Origin: T1SED10-198M sp003554345 [NCBI: Candidatus Sumerlaeota bacterium]
GTDB taxonomy: Bacteria > Sumerlaeota > T1SED10-198M
NCBI GenBank assembly: GCA_003554345.1
Contig: PWGE01000194.1
Location: 1 to 9,103, forward strand
Reading direction: 5' to 3'
Length of the DNA stretch: 9,103 bases
The notes under the pieces are model-generated. The model was given only the letters and a program-made list of their open reading frames with translations. It was not told the DNA's origin and did no database searches. The position numbers were made by a program, and so were the translations under genes. Of this stretch, positions 5,107 through 9,103 are shown in pieces (the stretch's first letter is position 1; each line of letters starts with the position of its first letter).

Positions 5107-7077
5107 TTATTCTTTTTCGAAAAGGGTGACTATATATACTGCCTCTCTGTGTCTCTCCGGTGTATACTCAAAAATCCTCTCTTTTTGAGAAAGGTCCTCC
5201 AGAAAGGTATACCAGATTTCTCGTTCTTTCTGGTCAAGATAATGCCATATATCTCCATAAAAATCACGTAAACGCCTTAACTCAATCTCATTCACGAGAA
5301 CATATCGCCATTCTCTTTTTATCATACTATCACGAAAAGTGTCATAATCAGGTCTTTCTTCAGTAAGGAGAGCAGCTGGATTGTAATTGAAAACAGTATT
5401 ATACGTAATATTGCCCGGGTTATCAAGATGATACGTCCTTGCTTCTCCGATAAATAAGATGGGGTCTTCTCTTAAATGCCGATTGATGTATGACACTGCC
5501 CCCCCATATGCCGGTAATTCGCTCTTCAACACTTCTTCTTTTTCATACGTGCCCACAAAATACGACAACGGATTGGGATGACGAGATAGTAAAAAAGCAC
5601 CCTGCCAGTAGCAGGAAAGAATAAGAAATACAGTAAGTGGAACAAGGAACCTCTTTGTGCAATAAATCTTTGTCGGTAACACCTCCATTAGAAGAGGCAA
5701 TATCATTGCCCACAGGGGAAAAATAAACCGGCTGGTACCTACCGTGAAAAGATGAAACAAACCCCACGACACCACTGAAATAATAAGGAAGTAACAAACT
5801 CGCATGCGTTTCTCTTCTCCCAGGTCCCGTCTCTGTTTGAAATACAGAAAACCCACAATAAAAAGGACCGGAAAAAGAAAGGAGGGTTGTAAAACAAGAG
5901 ATGTCTGTAATATCTCGGAAATACCGGGTGTATGATGTTCCAGAAAAAAAGAATAATCGTAATACTTTTCACTCCCTAAAAAACCATATAAAGGGTATAC
6001 CGGATTACCATACTCAACCAGATTTTTAATGGCATGAGCGGCATTGAGGCCTATTATCAAAAGCACTCCTTTTACTATTCTAGCCGGCTGCCTGTAAAGC
6101 ACACTATCAGCTACCAGAAGGGGAACCAGAAAAAGTAAAAGAGCCGTATATTTTGTGCCTACAATGAAACCCATCACCAGGAATATCAGCATAGAAGAGC
6201 GAACTTTGTGAGATGGATGCCAGGCAATAAGCACCACCAGGCTCATGCCATAAAAAAGCCCCAGGTCAATATTTGCCTGCCTGCTCAAATAAAAAAACTC
6301 GGGAAGTGCAAATACAAATAAAGAAACGATAATAGCAGGAATGATGGGAACTTTTATAAAGCGATGAAGAAGATATATGACATTTATTGTCCCCAGGATT
6401 CCTGCAATGACATGTAAATACTGTCCACTCTGAGCTGTAAATAAGGTAAAGAAAGCATAGAGAGATTGCCACAAAAAAGGCATGGCACTGTATATATTAA
6501 AAGGATAATCGCACACCACACCTTCCTGAAGCCACCAATGTGGTATTGCAAGGTGATAGCTTAAACCATCATAAGTTACCGGTGGATACTGTCCCGACAT
6601 TATAAACAATACTGCCCAGGCAAAACCAGCTGCCACAACCAATAGAAGAAAGGGTTGTTTTTGAAGAGACGAGTATACGGAAAATACCCTGAGGTTAAAA
6701 GTTTTCTTACGGACCAGGACAAAAAGAAAACGGGTGAGACACACTAAAGGAAAGGAAAGAAAAATGAGCCAGACCACCAGCCAGTTAATACCGTCAAACA
6801 AACGTAAAAAAAGGAAAAGATGACCGATCAATAGAAACCCGCAAACCAGATACAATTGTCCCCTTTCCCATAATGGAAGATGAGGGAGTCTCCTGAAAAA
6901 CAGACGGTAAACCATTCTTCCCCATATAGTCGTTACCCCGAAAAAAAGGAATACCCCACCATGAAGATGGAGCTGGGTTATCAAAAAATGAAGGGCTGGA
7001 TAACGGAGAGGATAATAATAAACGGCTAAAACCACGAAAAGAAGAAAGACAAAGAAGCTCTTTCCAGATTTTATCAC
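5107..7077 (-). CDS. Large GT-C type membrane glycosyltransferase-like protein, 656 aa
   Basis: A polytopic membrane protein with about a dozen hydrophobic segments between residues 7 and 492 and a soluble C-terminal domain of roughly 160 residues. Two GT-C hallmarks stand out. VTYDGLSYHLAIPHWW (167-182) is the first-loop acidic motif, like the YD-x-L-x-YHL pattern of PMT_2 and related transferases. KNLVEYGNPVYP (351-362) resembles the N-x-x-x-x-GNPVYP loop common in this group. GTSRFIFP (447-454) matches the position where such proteins carry a conserved Arg. The start is GTG at 7077, overlapping the [2Fe-2S] stop as GTGA. There is no Shine-Dalgarno, so translation is likely coupled. The expected job is transfer of a sugar from a polyprenyl-phosphate donor at the outer membrane face. 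Donor and acceptor cannot be read from the sequence. Confidence 0.75.
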   Translation of the reverse strand: MIKSGKSFFVFLLFVVLAVYYYPLRYPALHFLITQLHLHGGVFLFFGVTTIWGRMVYRLFFRRLPHLPLWERGQLYLVCGFLLIGHLFLFLRLFDGINWLVVWLIFLSFPLVCLTRFLFVLVRKKTFNLRVFSVYSSLQKQPFLLLVVAAGFAWAVLFIMSGQYPPVTYDGLSYHLAIPHWWLQEGVVCDYPFNIYSAMPFLWQSLYAFFTLFTAQSGQYLHVIAGILGTINVIYLLHRFIKVPIIPAIIVSLFVFALPEFFYLSRQANIDLGLFYGMSLVVLIAWHPSHKVRSSMLIFLVMGFIVGTKYTALLLFLVPLLVADSVLYRQPARIVKGVLLIIGLNAAHAIKNLVEYGNPVYPLYGFLGSEKYYDYSFFLEHHTPGISEILQTSLVLQPSFLFPVLFIVGFLYFKQRRDLGEEKRMRVCYFLIISVVSWGLFHLFTVGTSRFIFPLWAMILPLLMEVLPTKIYCTKRFLVPLTVFLILSCYWQGAFLLSRHPNPLSYFVGTYEKEEVLKSELPAYGGAVSYINRHLREDPILFIGEARTYHLDNPGNITYNTVFNYNPAALLTEERPDYDTFRDSMIKREWRYVLVNEIELRRLRDFYGDIWHYLDQKEREIWYTFLEDLSQKERIFEYTPERHREAVYIVTLFEKE

Positions 7078-7538
7078 CGGCCTGTTTGCCTGGCAGCTTC
7101 TTTTACAGCTTCAATGATCTGGACATATCCCGTGCAACGGCAGAGGTTGCCAGAAAGGGCTTGTCGGATATCTTCTTCCCCGGGAGCAGGGTTTTTATCA
7201 AGAAGGGCTTTAGTACTCATAATAAATCCAGGTGTACAGAATCCACACTGAACAGCACCCTTTTCTATAAAAGCCTTCTGTATAACAGAAAGAGCTTTTC
7301 CCCCTACTCCTTCGATTGTCTCAATATTCTGCCCCTGCACCTGAACAGTAAGTAACAGACAGGAGTTCATCACTTTACCATCAACAAGAACAGTGCAGGC
7401 CCCACATTCTCCTTCGCCACAACCTTCTTTGGTGCCGGTTAATAGCAACCTATGACGCAAGGTATCAAGTAAACGTTCCGATAAAGGGAGCTCAAGATAA
7501 TGCTCACGTCCGTTTACATATAACGTGACTTTTCTCAT
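7074..7538 (-). CDS. [2Fe-2S]-binding subunit of the xanthine/CO dehydrogenase (molybdenum hydroxylase) type
   Basis: The 154-residue protein is the small electron-transfer subunit of molybdenum hydroxylases such as xanthine or carbon-monoxide dehydrogenase. The N-terminal ferredoxin-like domain carries C40, C45, C48 and C60 (CGEGECGAC plus SC). The C-terminal helical domain carries C98, C101, C133 and C135 (CGFCTPG and CRCTGY). All eight cysteine ligands for two [2Fe-2S] clusters are present, so the protein looks functional. Neither the molybdopterin subunit nor the FAD medium subunit, normally adjacent, lies in this window. Both neighbours are membrane proteins, coupled by 4-bp overlaps (ATGA upstream at 7535-7538, GTGA downstream at 7074-7077). 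It has no Shine-Dalgarno of its own. It may serve a distant partner or an atypical one. Family is certain, substrate unknown. Confidence 0.93.
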   Translation of the reverse strand: MRKVTLYVNGREHYLELPLSERLLDTLRHRLLLTGTKEGCGEGECGACTVLVDGKVMNSCLLLTVQVQGQNIETIEGVGGKALSVIQKAFIEKGAVQCGFCTPGFIMSTKALLDKNPAPGEEDIRQALSGNLCRCTGYVQIIEAVKEAARQTGR

Positions 7539-8017
7539 TTATTTTTTTCAGAATCTTTTTTACCTGCAAAATATGCTTTCAAAAATACCGAGTTGGGCAC
7601 CAGAAGCACCGTCTTTTTGCTGTCTGCTACTTCACTGCTGAACCATCCTGCTGATTGAAGAGTATAGTTTTCTCCGTTTAAAATAAGCTTTTTGTCTTTA
7701 ATTCCGTCTTCATTCATTACCAGGTAAAGCCACCCCGCCAGGCAGAGAAATAAATCTCTGGCATACAGAAAAGCAAAAAAAGCCAGTAAAACAACAAGGA
7801 ATAAAACAAGGTGTAAGAACAGATCCAGATGCAGCAACTGAAGAGTATATACCAGCAGAGACAGAGTAATAATTCCCAGGGCAACAGCGTATACAATAAA
7901 TACCATTGGTTGATAACGCTTTGTCACCACCTTTTGCACCGACGTCACTATTGGTTTTTGAAACACCCATAAAAGTAAAACAATAACCCAGCCTAAAATT
8001 AAGTGAATAGCATTCAT
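7535..8017 (-). CDS. Small membrane protein with MscS-like pore helix and truncated beta domain
   Basis: The 160-residue protein has three hydrophobic segments (about residues 4-19, 37-60 and 66-100) and a short soluble tail. After the third segment, beginning ARDLFLCLAGW (86-96), comes a stretch like the start of the MscS beta domain: KLILNGENYTL (110-120), then a strand ending in LLVPNS (138-143). MscS-family channels carry an RDL-type pore-helix end and a V/I-PNS motif at these relative positions. It stops about 17 residues after PNS, so the rest of the beta domain and the C-terminal vestibule of full MscS are missing. A role as a minimal channel or a membrane anchor is inference. ATG 8017 has a strong AAGGAGG (8028-8034) 10 nt upstream and is the first gene after the consensus promoter. 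It overlaps the [2Fe-2S] gene by ATGA. Confidence 0.6.
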   Translation of the reverse strand: MNAIHLILGWVIVLLLWVFQKPIVTSVQKVVTKRYQPMVFIVYAVALGIITLSLLVYTLQLLHLDLFLHLVLFLVVLLAFFAFLYARDLFLCLAGWLYLVMNEDGIKDKKLILNGENYTLQSAGWFSSEVADSKKTVLLVPNSVFLKAYFAGKKDSEKNK

Positions 8018-8027
8018 AGTTCTATAA

Positions 8028-8034
8028 CCTCCTT
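8028..8034 (-). promoter_or_regulatory. Near-perfect Shine-Dalgarno of the MscS-like gene
   Basis: AAGGAGG on the minus strand, 10 nt before ATG 8017, is the strongest ribosome site in the window. The two genes that follow have none, so this site may load ribosomes for the whole coupled trio. Confidence 0.75.
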
Positions 8035-8077
8035 GTTGCTTTTCAGCAAAACATTATGATATGTAACTTATGATATT

Positions 8078-8106
8078 ATTATAACGTAAAAAAAAAAGGG
8101 TGTCAA
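8078..8106 (-). promoter_or_regulatory. Consensus sigma70 promoter of the MscS-like / [2Fe-2S] / GT-C operon
   Basis: On the minus strand TTGACA (8101-8106) and TATAAT (8078-8083) match the sigma70/sigmaA consensus in all twelve positions, with the optimal 17-nt spacer (8084-8100), which contains a run of T. Transcription should start near 8071, giving a leader of about 54 nt before ATG 8017. High basal expression is expected unless repressed. No operator-like repeat overlaps it clearly. Confidence 0.85.
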
Positions 8107-8415
8107 TAAAAAAGCTATTGCTTTTATATTCTGATGACCCTTTGTACTCGCCATTCCCGAAGTCAGAGTGAGAGTCTCTTTTTCTGTAAAAATCTCAGGC
8201 AATTACTCCGCTTTCCGCAGCGACTCTCTATACCAAACCTTTTTTCTTGTATCGCCCGACGCATTATCAACACTGATGATACTTTCAGGAAGGCATAATG
8301 TCTTCCGGCAACCCTTTTCCCATTACCTCTTTTAACACCTGGCACACAGGCTTTTTCCTTGATTTGAGGAAATAAAGCCGGTAATAGCCCCAGAAGGATA
8401 TATCACCTTATCCAA
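8107..8415. other. Intergenic region between the GlcD-type gene and the consensus promoter, with inverted repeats
   Basis: I find no convincing gene here. On either strand, GGCTTT (8349-8354) pairs with AAAGCC (8374-8379), with TTCCT/AGGAA (8355-8359, 8367-8371) stacked inside, making an 11-bp hairpin with a 2-nt bulge and a 7-nt loop. It is not followed by a T run on either strand, so it is not a classical terminator. GAGAGTC (8170-8176) and GACTCTC (8222-8228) form a distant 7-bp inverted repeat. AAAAGC/GCTTTT (8110-8115, 8120-8125) is a weak AT-rich hairpin followed by six T on the minus strand, and could end GlcD transcription just before the next promoter. A minus-strand frame at 8163-8345 lacks a ribosome site and family resemblance. 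Confidence 0.5.
8349..8379. repeat. Bulged 11-bp hairpin downstream of the GlcD-type gene
   Basis: Outer stem GGCTTT/AAAGCC and inner stem TTCCT/AGGAA close a 7-nt loop, with AT bulged on one side. It begins 37 bp after the GlcD stop in the direction of transcription. It could protect the mRNA 3' end or act as a terminator of unusual type, since no U tract follows. Confidence 0.45.
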
Positions 8416-9103
8416 TCATGAAGATTCCTGGAAAATCTTACCGGGATTGAATATCCCATTAGGATCAAAGGCATCCTTAATCTTTTTCATACAATTAAGA
8501 ACGTCAGGACTCAACGCCAGGGAAATATATTGATTGCGTTTGCTGCCAATTCCATGTTCTCCGCTAAGCGTTCCACCAAGCGATGTGGATAATCGATATA
8601 TATCTTCCAGCACAGCAGGCAATTTTTCTTTCCACTCTTCTTCAGTAATTTTTTCTGTTTTGATCGGCGTTACATGCAGATTACCATCGCCCGCATGACC
8701 ATAAGTGGGGATCTCAATGCCATGTTTACCAGCTATATCCTGCAGTTTTTCAATAAATGCAGGAATAGCCGCAATAGGCACGACAACATCTTCCAGGGAT
8801 TGATGAGGATAAATTGCCTTTAGTGCTTCGGCAATATTACGCCGAATCACCCACAATTTTTCCCGACTGGGTGCATTATCAGCTACAAAAACATCAATCG
8901 CCTCTTTTTCCAGGCACAGTTCTCCGATTACTTCATAGTCTTTCATCAAAGAATCTTCATCGTTACCGTCAAGTTCTATGATTAAATAAGCACCGGCATC
9001 TTTGTAAGGGGGTTCAACATTGAGGTATTTTGCAGATTTTTCCACTGACAGTACATCCATAAACTCTATCGCGGTAGGAATTATCTTACCCCTGGTCATA
9101 ATA
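8416..9103 (-). CDS. GlcD-type FAD-linked oxidase, C-terminal part (cut by window edge)
   Basis: A 2-hydroxyacid dehydrogenase of the glycolate oxidase GlcD / D-lactate dehydrogenase family, which oxidises a hydroxyacid to a 2-oxoacid using FAD. About 228 residues, the FAD-oxidase C-terminal domain, are visible. The N-terminal FAD-binding domain lies beyond the right edge, and the first ATG (9099) is internal because the frame stays open to 9103. Signature motifs are LEDVVVP (nt about 8778-8798), YGHAGDGNLHV (about 8671-8703, with the metal-site His residues), LSGEHGIG (about 8545-8568) and the end DPNGIFNPGK (about 8437-8466). The stop is TGA at 8416. Partners such as GlcE/GlcF or an EtfAB pair, if any, would be outside the window. 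Glycolate, D-lactate or another substrate cannot be told apart from this part, so I give no gene symbol. Confidence 0.92.
   Translation of the reverse strand, partial: IMTRGKIIPTAIEFMDVLSVEKSAKYLNVEPPYKDAGAYLIIELDGNDEDSLMKDYEVIGELCLEKEAIDVFVADNAPSREKLWVIRRNIAEALKAIYPHQSLEDVVVPIAAIPAFIEKLQDIAGKHGIEIPTYGHAGDGNLHVTPIKTEKITEEEWKEKLPAVLEDIYRLSTSLGGTLSGEHGIGSKRNQYISLALSPDVLNCMKKIKDAFDPNGIFNPGKIFQESS

Noticed and set aside
8110-8125. AAAAGC/GCTTTT hairpin with six T as terminator of the GlcD-type gene
   Set aside because: Only two of six pairs are G-C. It may help but is not strong enough to call as a feature.
8150-8230. Glycine-riboswitch-like words (CCGAAG, ATCTCAGGCAA, GACTCTC) on the plus strand
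   Set aside because: The core spacing and the conserved AAAAGGAC segment are missing, and no plus-strand gene follows.
8163-8345. A 60-residue basic reading frame on the minus strand
   Set aside because: It has a GTG start with no ribosome site, no recognisable family, and low-complexity basic content spanning hairpins. Probably chance.
1-9103. Mobile element, CRISPR array, phage or plasmid genes
   Set aside because: No transposase, integrase, regularly spaced repeats, target-site duplications or replication genes are visible anywhere in the window.

Overview
This is bacterial chromosomal DNA, fairly AT-rich by eye and densely coded. Signals are sigma70-type (TATAAT boxes) with purine-rich Shine-Dalgarno sites, and the single tRNA does not encode its CCA end. 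I see no insertion sequence, phage gene, CRISPR array, rRNA or plasmid function. No gene fixes the phylum. Housekeeping, glycan and redox genes together suggest a free-living bacterium, perhaps an anaerobe, but that is a guess.

Layout. (1) Positions 1-856, minus strand: the first 285 codons of a GH13 alpha-amylase-family enzyme, cut by the window edge, with an extended -10 promoter at 890-898. (2) Positions 1135-2520, plus strand: adenine phosphoribosyltransferase (apt), tRNA-Arg(CCT) and a membrane-anchored TPR-like protein, so tightly packed that they look like one transcription unit. (3) Positions 2542-5080, minus strand: an extended -10 promoter, an untranslated leader of about 200 nt with several hairpins, an alpha/beta-hydrolase-fold protein whose nucleophile serine is replaced by glycine, and 4 bp later a GT-C type membrane glycosyltransferase. 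(4) Positions 5107-8106, minus strand: a consensus promoter (TTGACA, 17 nt, TATAAT), then three genes chained by 4-bp ATGA/GTGA overlaps. They encode a small MscS-like membrane protein, a [2Fe-2S] subunit of the xanthine/CO dehydrogenase type without its usual partners, and a second large GT-C type membrane protein. (5) Positions 8107-8415: an intergenic stretch with inverted repeats but no convincing gene. (6) Positions 8416-9103, minus strand: the C-terminal part of a GlcD-type FAD-linked oxidase, running off the right edge.

How they fit together. The two multi-spanning GT-C proteins and the hydrolase-like protein suggest a cell-envelope glycan or lipid-linked sugar theme. The [2Fe-2S] protein and the GlcD-type oxidase are redox proteins, but the sequence does not show that they work together. 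Most worth a second look are the nucleophile-less hydrolase, the long structured leader in front of it, the orphan [2Fe-2S] gene in a translationally coupled trio of unrelated families, and the minimal MscS-like protein.
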